A DNA stretch of 64,000 bases, from positions 2,557,409-2,621,408 of the forward strand of contig NZ_MQWC01000004.1 of assembly GCF_002954405.1 (NCBI RefSeq). Reading direction: 5' to 3'. This document shows, one piece after another, positions 26,778 to 35,757 of this stretch. Under the pieces are notes generated by a model. That model made no database searches. It had not been told where the DNA came from and saw only the letters and a program-made list of their open reading frames with translations. A program made the position numbers and the translations under genes. The DNA comes from Salinibacter sp. 10B (lineage in GTDB: Bacteria > Bacteroidota > Rhodothermia > Rhodothermales > Salinibacteraceae). The stretch's first letter is position 1. Each line of letters starts with the position of its first letter.

Positions 26778-27287
26778 TTAGTCAGAACCTTCCAATTTCG
26801 CTTCTTTATCCCCGGATGATACTTCAAGGACTAGCCCTATACCAATTATAGAAGCACTACCTAATAGAGCAACTGCCAGTGAATATAGAGCATTATGATA
26901 TATCGAATTGAGAGCAGTGGGTTTGTTGAATATGTAAAAATCACCCAATACAGTAAATAAAAGATGTAAGACTGTGAAAAAAGCAACCCCCCCGATGAAG
27001 GCCTTCTGGTATTTTTTCCACCGGTCGGGGCCCACCGGAGGACTGTTTAGGCCGACGGCAGACGGTGCTATCTGGGCGATAATGCCGATCCATGGCGGAG
27101 AAAAAATGGCAGAAAATACAACCGAAAAGGCTAACTTAACACGGAAGTTAACAAAAAAGCCGAATTGAAATTTCAGAAATAGATAAAATGATAGGAGGAA
27201 AAGTGAAAAGACTGATATCCAAGTCGCGAAAACAGGAAGGCCAGAAAGTCTTTTCATGGTGGTAAACGCATAATTTGAAAAATCCAC
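26778..27287 (-). CDS. four-helix membrane protein in AT-rich island, unknown function
   Basis: A 169-residue hydrophobic protein with four likely helices (about 19-40, 49-73, 93-115, 129-152) and a short acidic cytoplasmic tail (SGDKEAKLEGSD). Codons are AT-rich, unlike neighbours, so it was probably acquired. I do not recognise a family. The helix pattern supports a true gene. It is convergent with rsmG. Confidence 0.65.
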   Translation of the reverse strand: MDFSNYAFTTMKRLSGLPVFATWISVFSLFLLSFYLFLKFQFGFFVNFRVKLAFSVVFSAIFSPPWIGIIAQIAPSAVGLNSPPVGPDRWKKYQKAFIGGVAFFTVLHLLFTVLGDFYIFNKPTALNSIYHNALYSLAVALLGSASIIGIGLVLEVSSGDKEAKLEGSD

Positions 27288-27321
27288 CGGGGCATGCCAC
27301 TAGGTAAACGACACGCCCCGG
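27287..27321. repeat. 7-bp GC inverted repeat in AT-rich island
   Basis: CCGGGGC and GCCCCGG are separated by 21 nt, in an otherwise AT-rich stretch just upstream of the membrane gene's start. Could be an operator or an old terminator. Confidence 0.35.
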
Positions 27322-27325
27322 CAAC

Positions 27326-27493
27326 TTATGTGCTATCGAGGCTGTCATGCTCATCGAGCGTTGTTGCCACCGTCATGATAGACGTTTGACTGCTCGTTGT
27401 ATACAGCACACCCTCAACCAAGCGAACCTCCTCAACCGGCCTGTTAGAAAAGGGCTTTACAAAATAAAGCTGACCTGATGCGTCGTGTCGCAC
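27326..27493 (-). CDS. short hypothetical frame, probably a gene fragment
   Basis: A 55-residue frame from a GTG at 27493 (RHDASGQLYFVKPFSNRP... to EHDSLDST). The frame stays open upstream to about 27560 without an ATG, suggesting a truncated gene. The composition looks coding. No family recognised. Confidence 0.3.
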   Translation of the reverse strand: MRHDASGQLYFVKPFSNRPVEEVRLVEGVLYTTSSQTSIMTVATTLDEHDSLDST

Positions 27494-27854
27494 GACCCTA
27501 AAGTTGCAGAGCCAGAAATGCCAGCGTGGCTTTATGGGAGAATGGAGTATCCATTATGGTCGCGTACATTTGGGCTTGTGATGATGGTGGCCCAAATACC
27601 CCCGAAGAGGCCTTTTATGTCAGCCGAATATAAGCTAAGCCAGGTCTGAAGTGGTTTTGAAATATTTTGTGTGGGGCACCCAACATCGAGTTAGCTATTT
27701 TAAAATAAGGCAATATTTAAGGGGTCGTACGCTTTGTACACGCTTGCTGGTCGTTTTTCGTCTGAGTTTCTGATATCTATCTATAATATCCAAGCCCCCA
27801 GTCTTATCGTCTGAGGGTAGGGGACTGGTACTTACACACTAGCTTGGCCTTCGT

Positions 27855-28040
27855 GTGACGACGGGTGCCTTGCACTCGGAGGGGGATTGTCTCATCAGTA
27901 GCGCAGATCTGAATAGTGAGATCGAGGAGCTTCGAGGCGGAGAAACGGACGTGGGTCTTCAGTGTCTTTCTCTTGAGTCGGTACTGGGCCGGCAGGGGTT
28001 CTTCGGAGAGAAGGAGATTTTGGCCGTTCGTATTGCGTAA
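27855..28040 (+). pseudogene. diverged duplicate of the rsmG 3' end
   Basis: DLNSEIEELRGG...CLSLESVLGRQGFFGEKEILAV aligns with the end of RsmG (NLSGEIEALRAA...RFSLESLLGRNEFFGEKEIVAI) with identical spacing around LES-LGR-FFGEKEI. The N-terminal three quarters are missing. DNA of the two copies is clearly diverged, so this is not a fresh duplication. It bounds the AT-rich island on the right. Confidence 0.85.
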
Positions 28041-28075
28041 TTCATATTGCGTATTTGGCGGGTTGCGCGTCAATT
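28027..28075. repeat. 7-bp-phased repeat after rsmG remnant
   Basis: Successive heptads TTCGTAT, TGCGTAA, TTCATAT, TGCGTAT, TTGGCGG, GTTGCGC, GTCAATT. The first two overlap the last codons of the rsmG remnant. No clear second arm seen nearby. Confidence 0.4.
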
Positions 28076-28564
28076 CAGCGTCCTGCGCACTCCCTTCTGA
28101 TCCCCACCGGTCTGCGTCGTCTCTCTGAGTACGGTGGCGAGTTGGTCCGGCTCGTCCGTTCCAATTCGAATGACATTCCCGTCGCTCGTCTCGATCTCGA
28201 CGGCGTCAAGTCCCGATACGTTGTAGATCCATTCATCCACCAGCATCCGAATGCCCCATCCGTGTAGGGGGGAATTCCGTACGCGCTCGACCCGCTCGAT
28301 GGAAGAGAGGGGGAGCGTATTTCGCCAAAAACGGGGACCGAAGTACCAGATCAGCGCGTCCTCGGTGACCCGCACGGTCAGGCTGCAAAAGGGCAACGCC
28401 CCTACGCTCACAGCTCCAATGATGAGCCAAAACCCGATCCCGGGCGATTCCACGAGCACCAGAGCCGGGACCACGCCCAGCACCCCGACTCCCAGCACTG
28501 CTCCGAGGATGACGTATCCGACTTGCGTGTGCTCGTACTCTTCGTTCATGTCGTCTGACATCAT
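28070..28564 (-). CDS. membrane protein with PH-like domain, unknown function
   Basis: A 164-residue protein. Two membrane segments (about 16-38, VGYVILGAVLGVGVLGVVPALVL, and 45-62) precede a soluble beta-rich part (SLTVRVTEDALIWYFGPRFWRNTLPLSSIERV). The phrase WYFGP...LPLSSIERVE is typical of bacterial PH-like (bPH) domains. The C-terminus (EIETSDGNVIRIGTDEPDQLATVL) also matches that fold. Divergent from the alpha/beta hydrolase. Confidence 0.75.
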   Translation of the reverse strand: MMSDDMNEEYEHTQVGYVILGAVLGVGVLGVVPALVLVESPGIGFWLIIGAVSVGALPFCSLTVRVTEDALIWYFGPRFWRNTLPLSSIERVERVRNSPLHGWGIRMLVDEWIYNVSGLDAVEIETSDGNVIRIGTDEPDQLATVLRETTQTGGDQKGVRRTLN

Positions 28565-28642
28565 CGGGTGGGAAGGCGACCGACCATCCCTTTCCCCGAT
28601 CCGTATGGTTCTTTCGTGTTTCGATCGTCGTTCCTCCGTATC

Positions 28643-29503
28643 ATGCGCCGTACCATGATCAACACCGCACTTGCCATTGCTGTTGGCTACGGGGCCATCG
28701 TCGGGCTCGCGTTTGCCTTTCAGGACCAGCTCCTCTTCCAGCCCAGCAGTCGCCTACTGGCCACGCCCGATGAGGCGGGGATGGACTACGAAACGGTTCA
28801 CGTGAGCACGGAGGACGGCGAGACGCTCCACGGCTGGTGGATTCCGGCAGCCGACACTTCACGTGAAACGAGCCCTGGCGAGTTCGCGAAGCAAACGCTC
28901 CTCTTTTTCCACGGCAATGCGGGCAACATCTCCGGCCGGCTGGAGAGCGTGCAACAGTTTCACCGCCTGGGCCTCAACGTGTTGATCGTCGACTATCGGG
29001 GATATGGGCAGAGCACGGGCTCGCCGTCGGAGGAGGGAATTTACCGCGACGCGGAGGCCTGTTGGGAATATCTTACAGAGGCGCAAAACCTTGTGCCCCA
29101 AGAGATTATCGTCTTCGGACGATCGATGGGCGGCGGGCCGGCGACGTGGCTGGCGGCGCGGCTCTCACCGGGGGCCGTCATTCTAGAGTCGGTCTTTACG
29201 AACGTGCCGGACATTGGGGCGCACCACTACTCGTTTCTGCCGGTGCGCGCCCTTGCCACGAACCAGTTCGACAACGAATCGCGGGTAGCGGAGATCGACG
29301 CGCCCAAGCTCCACATCCACAGTCGGGAAGATCGCGTCGTGCCGTTTGAGCTGGGACGGCAGGTGTACGAGGCCGCTGCCGAGCCGAAGCAGTTCCTGGA
29401 GATCCAGGGTGGACACAACGACGGATTTCTCGTGTCGGCGGAGACGTACCTTCGGACGATCGACGACTTTCTGGCGGAGCATCTGGATTCGGGGAAGAAG
29501 TAA
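28643..29503 (+). CDS. alpha/beta hydrolase of the YfhR/BEM46 type
   Basis: A 286-residue protein (start at 28643 or 28655) with an N-terminal membrane anchor (TALAIAVGYGAIVGLAFAF) and FQDQLLFQPS. The hydrolase core shows HGNAGNIS (oxyanion loop), VDYRGYGQSTG, the nucleophile elbow FGRSMGGGPA, Asp in SREDRVVPFELG and His in GGHNDGF. All catalytic-triad residues are present. The BEM46-like family is ubiquitous and of unclear substrate. Confidence 0.9.
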   Translation: MRRTMINTALAIAVGYGAIVGLAFAFQDQLLFQPSSRLLATPDEAGMDYETVHVSTEDGETLHGWWIPAADTSRETSPGEFAKQTLLFFHGNAGNISGRLESVQQFHRLGLNVLIVDYRGYGQSTGSPSEEGIYRDAEACWEYLTEAQNLVPQEIIVFGRSMGGGPATWLAARLSPGAVILESVFTNVPDIGAHHYSFLPVRALATNQFDNESRVAEIDAPKLHIHSREDRVVPFELGRQVYEAAAEPKQFLEIQGGHNDGFLVSAETYLRTIDDFLAEHLDSGKK

Positions 29504-29717
29504 AGTGCACGGGGGCGTGGGGGAGAGTGGGCGAAGGGGCGAGAGAGCGCTCGGGTGCAAAACGTTCGTCCAGGATCGCTGCGGGCGGGAGTCTGATTTG
29601 TCTGTAGATCGTTCGCGCGGAGATCCTGATGCATGTGCCCCTCAGTCATCCTCACTCTCGACGCCCACGCACTCCACGTCCGCGCCCTTGCCCCCCACGC
29701 TCTCCACTCCCACGCGC

Positions 29718-32700
29718 TTACGCTTCTACCGTCGCCACCGTCGCGGTCTCCTCCAGCAGCAGGTCCTCCATCACGTGAAGCGCGTCGTTGAGCGTGGACA
29801 CGTCCTGCACGATGGCTCGCATGAGGCCGCCCTCCACGTCGTCCTTCATCACGTACTCGCGGTCCAGAAGGGAGAGCTTCTCCAGCAGCGGGTGGAAGAC
29901 CTCCTCGTAGAAGTAAGGATCGGCGTTCTCGCTGGGGAGGTAGAGGAAGAGCCGCTCGTTCTTGTAGACCACCTTCGGCATGCGCAGCCGCTCGCCGAGG
30001 AGGCGGAGCTGGGCACCGGTGAGCAGATTTTCGACCGGGTCCGGGACATCCCCGAAGCGGTCCTCGAGCTCGTCCAGCAGGTCCACGAGCGTCGTCTCGT
30101 CCGGCGCGTCGCTGATGCGGCGGTAGAGGTTGAGGCGCTCGGTGTTGTCGCGCACGTACTCGTCGGGAATGTAGGCGTCCTCCTCCACGTCGACGGAGGT
30201 CTCGGGCCCCGGCGGCACGGCCTCGCCGTCGAATACCTCTTCGAACTCCTCTTCCCGCAGCTCCTTCATCGCCTGGTCGAGGATCTTGTGGTACATCTCG
30301 TAGCCCACGTCCTCCACGAAGCCGCTCTGCTCGGCGCCCAGCAGCGAGCCGGCCCCGCGGATGTCGAGGTCCCGCATCGCAATGTCGAAGCCGCTGCCGA
30401 GGTCCGAGAACTGTTCCACGGCCTTGAGCCGCTCGCGGGCGTCGTCGGTGAGACTGTGGATGGAGGGCACCAGGAGGTAGCAGAAGGCCTTCCGCTGCGA
30501 CCGGCCCACCCGGCCCCGCAACTGATGCAGTTCCGAGAGCCCGAAGTGCGAGCCCGCGTGGTTGATGATCATCGTGTTGGCGTTGGAGATGTCGACGCCG
30601 TTCTCGATGATCGAGGTGGAGACGAGCACGTCCAGCTTTTCGGTGAGGAAATCGACCATAACGTCTTCGAGCTCGCTCGCGCTCATCTGGCCGTGGCCCA
30701 CGCCGACGCGCACGTCGGGCACCATCGCCCGCACCATTTCCGCCACCTCGTTGATCGTCTTCACCCGGTTGTGGATGAAGAAGACCTGCCCGCCGCGGCT
30801 CGTCTCGTAGACGATGGCGTCGCGGATCAGGTCCTGGTCGAAGGTGTGGATCTCGGTGTTGATGGGCTGCCGGTTCGGCGGCGGCGTCTTGATGAGCGAG
30901 AGGTCCCGTGCGCCGAGGAGGGAGAACTGCAGCGTCCGGGGGATCGGCGTGGCGGTGAGGGTGAGCGTGTCGATGGAGGCCCGCATCTTCCGGAGCTTCT
31001 CTTTCGTCTTTACGCCGAAGCGCTGCTCCTCGTCAATGATGAGCAGGCCGAGGTCGTCGAACTCAATGTCGTCGGAGGTGATGCGGTGCGTGCCGATGAT
31101 AACGTCAACCTGGCCCTTCTCCAGCTTCTTGAGCACCTCCGTCTGCTCCGCCTGCGTGCGGAAGCGGGACAGCACTTCCACGTTCACGGGAAAGCGCTCC
31201 AGGCGACGACTGAATGTCTCGTGGTGCTGCTGGGCAAGGATGGTGGTGGGCACGAGCATAGCGACCTGCTTGCCGTCCTGCACGGCCTTAAACGCGGCGC
31301 GCACGGCCACCTCGGTCTTGCCGAAGCCCACGTCGCCGCACACGAGCCGGTCCATCGGCACCGGCTCCTCCATGTCACGTTTCACAGCCTCGGCGGCCTC
31401 GGCCTGGTCGGGCGTGTCCTCAAACTCAAAACTCGCCTCCATCTCGCGCTGCCACGTGGTGTCGCTGGAGAAGGCGTATCCGTCCGACGCCTTCCGCTTC
31501 GCGTAGAGCTTGATGAGGTCGCGCGCAATGTCTTTGACCTTGCTCTTCGTTCGCTCCTTCGTCTTCTCCCACTGCCCGGAGCCGAGCTTGGTGAGGGTGG
31601 GCGAGTGGCCCTCCTTGCCGGTGTACTTGTTGAGCTTGTGGAGGGCGTTGACGTTGACGTAGAGGATGTCATTGTCGGCGAAGTTGAGGCGCACGGCCTC
31701 CTGCTGCTTGTCGCGCACCGTGATCTGCTTCAGGCCCGCGAACTTGCCGATGCCGTGATCGACGTGCACCACAAAGTCGCCCGGCGTCAGATTCTTGATG
31801 TCGCGGAGGCTCATGCCGCCGCTGTACTTCTTCCGCTTCTTGGTGGAGGGGCGGTGGTAGCGGTTAAAGATCTGGTGGTCGGTGTAGACCGCGAGGCTGG
31901 CCGCGGGCAACTCGAACCCCTCGTGTAGCGACTCTACCACGAGCCGTGCCCAGCCGTGATCGATCTCCGACTCCAGCAGGTCGCGGAGGCGGGAGCTTTG
32001 CCCGTGACTGTCGCAGAGAATGAACGTGTCGAGGTCTCGATCGCCATTCTCTTGCAGCCGGTCGCGCACCACGTCCATGTCGCTGTTGAACGACGGCTGC
32101 GGATCGGCCTCCAGGTCGAGGGTCTCCTTCGGCGTCCCGTTGGTTTGCGTGCTGGCAGCAAACGTGCCGAAGAGGAGGCGCGGGTGTCGGTCGAGCGCCG
32201 CGGCAAAGTGCTCCCCATCGAGAAAGCGCTCGTCCGGCGGCGTCAGGTCGTCGGGCGATTCCTCCGCATCCTCGTCCTCCGACAGCTCTTCTTTTCGATC
32301 CTCGTATGCCTCCACCGCCTCATCGTACTGTGCCTGCGCGCCCTCGCGGAGCTGCGTTTCGTCGACTGTGGCGAGGATCACGTCTTCGGGCAGGTACTCG
32401 AAGAGCGGGATCGATCCCCGGGCCGCATTCTCGCGCTCCAGGTTGGGCACGAGACGGGCGGTGGTGAGACGGCTCACCGAGCGCTGCGTCTCCGGGTCGA
32501 ATTCGCGCAACCCGTCGATCTCGTCCCCGAAGAAGTCGACGCGCACCGGGTAGCTTCCGGCATAGGGAAAGACGTCGAGGATGCCGCCGCGCCGCGCCAA
32601 CTGCCCGGGCTCGTCCACGAACTCCACCGGCGAGAACCCCTGATCCACGAGCCGCTCAACGAGAGCGTCCATCGAGATTTCCTCGCCCGTTTCGACCGTG

Positions 32701-33149
32701 AGCGTCTCGTTCTGCACAGCCTCCGGTGGCGGCACGAGCTCGCCCACCGCATCCACGCTCGTCACGAGCAGTCCCGTAAAGCCCTCCGCCAGCCGCTGCA
32801 GCGCATCGGCCCGCTCGATGAGGGGCGTCGAGTCGGACATCTGCTCTGGGTCGTACGGCGTTTTCCGCGTCGCGGGCACCCGAAGAATGTCCTCCTCCGG
32901 GTCGGTCACCAGTTGCTCTAAGTCGCTCTGCAGGTAGGCCGCCGCGTCCTCGTCCGGCACGAGGCAGCAGAGGGGCGCGCCGGGCGTCTTGTGAATGTGG
33001 TAGAGGAGGAAGGCCGGGAGGGAGCCGGCGGCGCCCGTTACGTGCAACACTGGAGAATCGCTACCATCGACGGCGTCGCTCGCCCATGCGCGGAGGCGGC
33101 TGACGGCCGCGGTCGTCTCGATGCGATTGGCAATGGAGGAGAGAGACAC
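29718..33149 (-). CDS. mfd: transcription-repair coupling factor Mfd
   Basis: A 1143-residue SF2 translocase that removes stalled RNA polymerase and recruits UvrA. The UvrB-like N-terminal region ([17 protein letters not shown]) is followed by the RNA-polymerase-interacting domain ([18 protein letters not shown]). Walker A is GDVGFGKT (605-612), then [12 protein letters not shown] and [15 protein letters not shown], and the C-terminal TRCF domain. The order and length match the family. It is flanked by convergent hydrolase and a long upstream intergenic gap containing a parS site. Confidence 0.97.
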   Translation of the reverse strand: MSLSSIANRIETTAAVSRLRAWASDAVDGSDSPVLHVTGAAGSLPAFLLYHIHKTPGAPLCCLVPDEDAAAYLQSDLEQLVTDPEEDILRVPATRKTPYDPEQMSDSTPLIERADALQRLAEGFTGLLVTSVDAVGELVPPPEAVQNETLTVETGEEISMDALVERLVDQGFSPVEFVDEPGQLARRGGILDVFPYAGSYPVRVDFFGDEIDGLREFDPETQRSVSRLTTARLVPNLERENAARGSIPLFEYLPEDVILATVDETQLREGAQAQYDEAVEAYEDRKEELSEDEDAEESPDDLTPPDERFLDGEHFAAALDRHPRLLFGTFAASTQTNGTPKETLDLEADPQPSFNSDMDVVRDRLQENGDRDLDTFILCDSHGQSSRLRDLLESEIDHGWARLVVESLHEGFELPAASLAVYTDHQIFNRYHRPSTKKRKKYSGGMSLRDIKNLTPGDFVVHVDHGIGKFAGLKQITVRDKQQEAVRLNFADNDILYVNVNALHKLNKYTGKEGHSPTLTKLGSGQWEKTKERTKSKVKDIARDLIKLYAKRKASDGYAFSSDTTWQREMEASFEFEDTPDQAEAAEAVKRDMEEPVPMDRLVCGDVGFGKTEVAVRAAFKAVQDGKQVAMLVPTTILAQQHHETFSRRLERFPVNVEVLSRFRTQAEQTEVLKKLEKGQVDVIIGTHRITSDDIEFDDLGLLIIDEEQRFGVKTKEKLRKMRASIDTLTLTATPIPRTLQFSLLGARDLSLIKTPPPNRQPINTEIHTFDQDLIRDAIVYETSRGGQVFFIHNRVKTINEVAEMVRAMVPDVRVGVGHGQMSASELEDVMVDFLTEKLDVLVSTSIIENGVDISNANTMIINHAGSHFGLSELHQLRGRVGRSQRKAFCYLLVPSIHSLTDDARERLKAVEQFSDLGSGFDIAMRDLDIRGAGSLLGAEQSGFVEDVGYEMYHKILDQAMKELREEEFEEVFDGEAVPPGPETSVDVEEDAYIPDEYVRDNTERLNLYRRISDAPDETTLVDLLDELEDRFGDVPDPVENLLTGAQLRLLGERLRMPKVVYKNERLFLYLPSENADPYFYEEVFHPLLEKLSLLDREYVMKDDVEGGLMRAIVQDVSTLNDALHVMEDLLLEETATVATVEA

Positions 33150-33690
33150 AGGCGGTTGTGATTCCTGATGTAAGAGAACGTTTTGGATCCGAGTGAGCAG
33201 ACTTCGCTCGGCGTGCTTCTATCTCTCGTGGAGGGCGTGGGGGGGAGAGGGCGAGTGGGCGAAGGGGGGGACGATTCCTCTTTTGCTGGATTCTGTGCGC
33301 CCTATCGCGCACCCTCATTTTTTCTCCCTTTCCCAAGACGCCCAAACACCGAAAGGCCGACGCCCCGATCAGGGTCGGGAACGGCGGCTCTGGAACGAGT
33401 CGTACCGGCGGGAGGGACGGATCACTGTCAGCCCCTTTACGAACCCCCGGAAACGGAAGATTCGCCCTGCATGCGCTCTTCGTGGGCCTTTTGGAAGAGT
33501 CGCAGATGTTTCACGTGAAACCCCGTTCGCTGTCTGGCAGGACTGCCATTTTGAGAGGGATGCGGCTCCGCGCTGGTTTTGGGAAATGCTGCAGGAACGT
33601 GTGGAAGAGAGGGGAAGGGCGAGGGGAGGAGCAATCCTTGAGGGTCGAGGGTTGAAGTATGGCGCTTCTGTCCACAATGCAGAGTCCTAG
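33150..33690. other. intergenic gap between mfd and methyltransferase, with one parS
   Basis: Divergent promoters must lie here. Apart from the parS at 33507 and short 7-bp steps (TTGAGGG/TCGAGGG/TTGAAGT at about 33640-33660), no gene is supported on either strand. Confidence 0.5.
33507..33522. promoter_or_regulatory. parS site 1 (ParB binding)
   Basis: TGTTTCACGTGAAACC matches the parS palindrome (TGTTYCACGTGAAACA) at 15 of 16 positions, intergenic, upstream of the methyltransferase gene. Confidence 0.85.
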
Positions 33691-34323
33691 ATGCCTGATT
33701 CTTCTATTCGAGACGCCTACGGCCAGTGGGCATCTCAGTATGATCGTGACGAGAACGCCACCCGCGACCTGAACGCAGAGGTACTACGCGAACAGTCATT
33801 TCTCCATCCCGACGACGACGTGTTGGAGATCGGCTGCGGGACGGGGTTCAACACCCAGTGGCTTGCGTCGTGCGCCGGGCGGGTGGTGGCGGTAGACTTC
33901 TCCGAGGCCATGCTGGAGACGGCGCGGACACGTCTCGAAGAAACGGACGTCGCGCTCTGGCGGCTGGACGTCACGGAGCCCTGGCCGTTTGACGGAGGGC
34001 AGTTCGATTGCGTTGTGTCCACGCTCGTCCTCGAACACGTGGAGCGGCTCGGTCCCATCTTTCGGGAGGCTCGACGCGTGCTTCGGAGCGGCGGACGGTT
34101 CTACCTCAGCGAGTTGCATCCGTATCGCCAGCTTGGGGGCGCGCAGGCGAACTTCGATCATGAGGCGTCCGGTGAGAACGTCACGATTGACGCGTTCACG
34201 CACCCGGTGTCGGAGTTTGTGAACGAGGGAGTGGGCGCTGGATTCACCGTGCGCGAAATGGGCGAGTGGTATGGAACGAACGACGATCTCCCACGACTGA
34301 TGACGATTCTCTTTGAGAAGTGA
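33691..34323 (+). CDS. class I SAM-dependent methyltransferase
   Basis: A 210-residue protein with SAM motif I VLEIGCGTGFNTQWLA (about 46-61), motif II VVAVDFSEAMLE, and FDCVVSTLVLEHVERL and EARRVLRSGGRFYLSEL later. These match the UbiE/Coq5-type methyltransferase fold. Substrate unknown. It lies between parS sites and has no operon partner; it is probably a small-molecule methylase. Confidence 0.88.
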   Translation: MPDSSIRDAYGQWASQYDRDENATRDLNAEVLREQSFLHPDDDVLEIGCGTGFNTQWLASCAGRVVAVDFSEAMLETARTRLEETDVALWRLDVTEPWPFDGGQFDCVVSTLVLEHVERLGPIFREARRVLRSGGRFYLSELHPYRQLGGAQANFDHEASGENVTIDAFTHPVSEFVNEGVGAGFTVREMGEWYGTNDDLPRLMTILFEK

Positions 34324-34356
34324 TCGGGATCGGAGGCTCCGCGCAATAGCACCGAT

Positions 34357-34372
34357 TGTTTCACGTGGAACG
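34357..34372. promoter_or_regulatory. parS site 2 (ParB binding)
   Basis: TGTTTCACGTGGAACG agrees with the parS palindrome at 15 of 16 positions, allowing C/T on each arm. Confidence 0.82.
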
Positions 34373-34414
34373 TCGTTTCGGGGGATGACAGTCGAGTGGG
34401 GAGGGGAGGGTCGT

Positions 34415-34430
34415 TGTTCCACGTGAAACA
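34415..34430. promoter_or_regulatory. parS site 3 (ParB binding), exact consensus
   Basis: TGTTCCACGTGAAACA is an exact parS match, 43 bp after site 2. Confidence 0.92.
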
Positions 34431-34470
34431 CTGCGACCCCCGATAGAGCGCCGCTGAGGGTGGTGTTGGA

Positions 34471-34486
34471 TGTTTCACGTGGAACG
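34471..34486. promoter_or_regulatory. parS site 4 (ParB binding)
   Basis: TGTTTCACGTGGAACG, identical to site 2, lies 41 bp after site 3. Confidence 0.82.
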
Positions 34487-34590
34487 TAGGGCGGCGCTCA
34501 TGGTGAAGAGCGGGGTTCTAGATCGAATCTCAAGAGAGGGGGGAGGCGTATGCTGAAACAGTTTGAATGCGTCCAAAGAAGATCCCTGAG

Positions 34591-34908
34591 ATGGCTCCAA
34601 CTCCTTCAGCACCTCCAGCGACACGGGCAGACGTGCTTGCGATGTGTGTCCGGCGCTTTCGGGCACACTAACGGCTCGTGGCACTGTACGCCACCCATGA
34701 GGATCCGTACGAGCCAGAGCAGGGTGGGGAGGATGCCCCGCATGTCATTGTCGTTCTGCAGGGGCCGTACGAACACTGGAAAGAAACGGATGCCGTGACG
34801 GACATTCTGGACGAAACGGATTGGGTGGCGCCCGTCACGTCTCACCACGTTGCGAAAGACTCAGCGGTCGCAAAGCGAATGGAGAAGAGGGGGGGGCGTT
34901 TTGACTGA
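34591..34908 (+). pseudogene. broken MNT-type nucleotidyltransferase (in-frame stop)
   Basis: ATRADVLAMCVRRFRAH, then an in-frame TAA, then RLVALYATHEDPYEPEQGG...APHVIVVLQG and SHHVAKDSAVAKR in the same frame. It aligns along its length with the intact gene at 35059 (ERVDILAALSRRYREA, RLEALYALPRNPFEPEEE, DIVVVLRG, PHHASEDDDFVR). The stop makes it non-functional unless restarted at the GTG at 34678. No HEPN partner follows directly. A relic of a tandem duplication. Confidence 0.78.
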
Positions 34909-35058
34909 GGGGTGCAGCAGGCATGAGCATGTCTTTCCTGGAGAGCACAGTCGTTGGGACAGAGAAGCAAGTTTGAGGAGGCCGGCAGCGTGAAACCGGC
35001 ACATCAACGGGTGAATAGAAAAGGTCCAGTACAATCCCGCCACAGGTACGTACGGACA

Positions 35059-35376
35059 ATGGAAGCCACTGAACGAGTAGACATTCTCGCGGCCCTTTCT
35101 CGCCGATACAGAGAGGCATATGGGGATCGTCTTGAGGCGCTATATGCCCTTCCGAGAAATCCCTTTGAGCCGGAGGAAGAACACGAGGGTAAGAATCTAG
35201 ACATCGTCGTCGTGCTCCGCGGCGTTGACGACCATTTTGCGGAGACCGATGGGGTCGTGGAGGTGGCAATGGAGATTGAGCGAGAGTATGACTTTGAGTA
35301 TGGGATTTTTCCCCATCACGCCAGTGAGGACGACGACTTTGTTCGAGTTGCCAGGGAAGAAGGGGTTCGGTTATGA
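35059..35376 (+). CDS. diverged MNT-type nucleotidyltransferase, antitoxin-like
   Basis: A 105-residue protein. Its fold order, helix (ILAALSRRYREAYGDRLEALYALPRNP), loop, strand with Asp (NLDIVVVLRG), matches the minimal nucleotidyltransferases (MntA) that detoxify HEPN toxins by adenylylation. However, the usual GSxxxG helix start is replaced by ALPRNP and only one of the two metal Asp residues (in LDIVVV) is seen, so catalysis is doubtful. Its stop overlaps the HEPN gene start (ATGA), so the two are translationally coupled. Start at 35059 gives family length. Confidence 0.75.
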   Translation: MEATERVDILAALSRRYREAYGDRLEALYALPRNPFEPEEEHEGKNLDIVVVLRGVDDHFAETDGVVEVAMEIEREYDFEYGIFPHHASEDDDFVRVAREEGVRL

Positions 35377-35750
35377 CGAGCACAGAATGGATTGAGGCCG
35401 CTCGAATTCGACTTCAGGCCGCCACTGCTCTTCTCGAAAATGACTATCCATCGGATGCGCTCACCCGGGCCTACTTTGCCGTCTTTTCGGCGGGAAAGGC
35501 ACTTCTGCTCAGTCGGGGACTGACGTCCAAAACGCATCGAGGGACGCACACCCTCATTCACAAACATTTGCGGGAGGAGGTCGACACAGCACTGCTCCGT
35601 GCCCTCCAGGAAGAACGAGAAGACTGCGATTACCGACTCCTCCAACCGTCCACTTCGAAAGTGAAACGTCGCCTCCAGCAAGTCCAGTCGTTTGTTGAGG
35701 ATGCCGAGGAGGAAGTGAGGCCCTCTGACGAGGACGACGTTTCCAGGTAG
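35373..35750 (+). CDS. HEPN domain protein, toxin-like partner
   Basis: A 125-residue all-helical protein. EWIEAARIRLQAATALLENDYPSDALTRAYFAVFSAGKALLLSRGL is typical of pfam HEPN, and HRGTHTLIHKHL takes the place of the family's second conserved block. The RNase-type Rx4-6H motif of HepT toxins is not obvious; HRGTH and KTHRG are the nearest. It overlaps the upstream MNT gene by 4 bp, the standard HEPN-MNT pair. Likely a toxin-antitoxin or defence pair; activity uncertain. The last residues are acidic. Confidence 0.8.
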   Translation: MTSTEWIEAARIRLQAATALLENDYPSDALTRAYFAVFSAGKALLLSRGLTSKTHRGTHTLIHKHLREEVDTALLRALQEEREDCDYRLLQPSTSKVKRRLQQVQSFVEDAEEEVRPSDEDDVSR

Positions 35751-35757
35751 GCCGAGA

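Larger units (their letters stand above)
26695..27854. other. AT-rich island between rsmG and its partial 3' duplicate
   Basis: Base composition drops sharply here compared with the GC-rich flanks. It holds one membrane-protein gene, one short frame of unknown kind and otherwise no recognisable gene; no integrase or transposase is present. Such a change of composition suggests transferred DNA. Confidence 0.6.
34324..34590. other. intergenic gap carrying three parS sites
   Basis: Three parS-like palindromes within 130 bp and otherwise no coding signal; it separates the methyltransferase from the broken nucleotidyltransferase gene. Confidence 0.7.

Noticed and set aside
28855..28870. parS-like CACTTCACGTGAAACG inside the alpha/beta hydrolase gene
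   Set aside because: Four mismatches to the consensus and inside a coding sequence; likewise weak TCACGTGGAAC at 36147 and GTCACGTGAAA at 40629.
29346..31928. 860-residue open frame opposite mfd
   Set aside because: Lies wholly antisense to mfd, has no domain, and its His/Val/Leu-rich composition is what GC-rich third positions of mfd produce. The same applies to frames opposite mnmG, recF and the CHAT gene.
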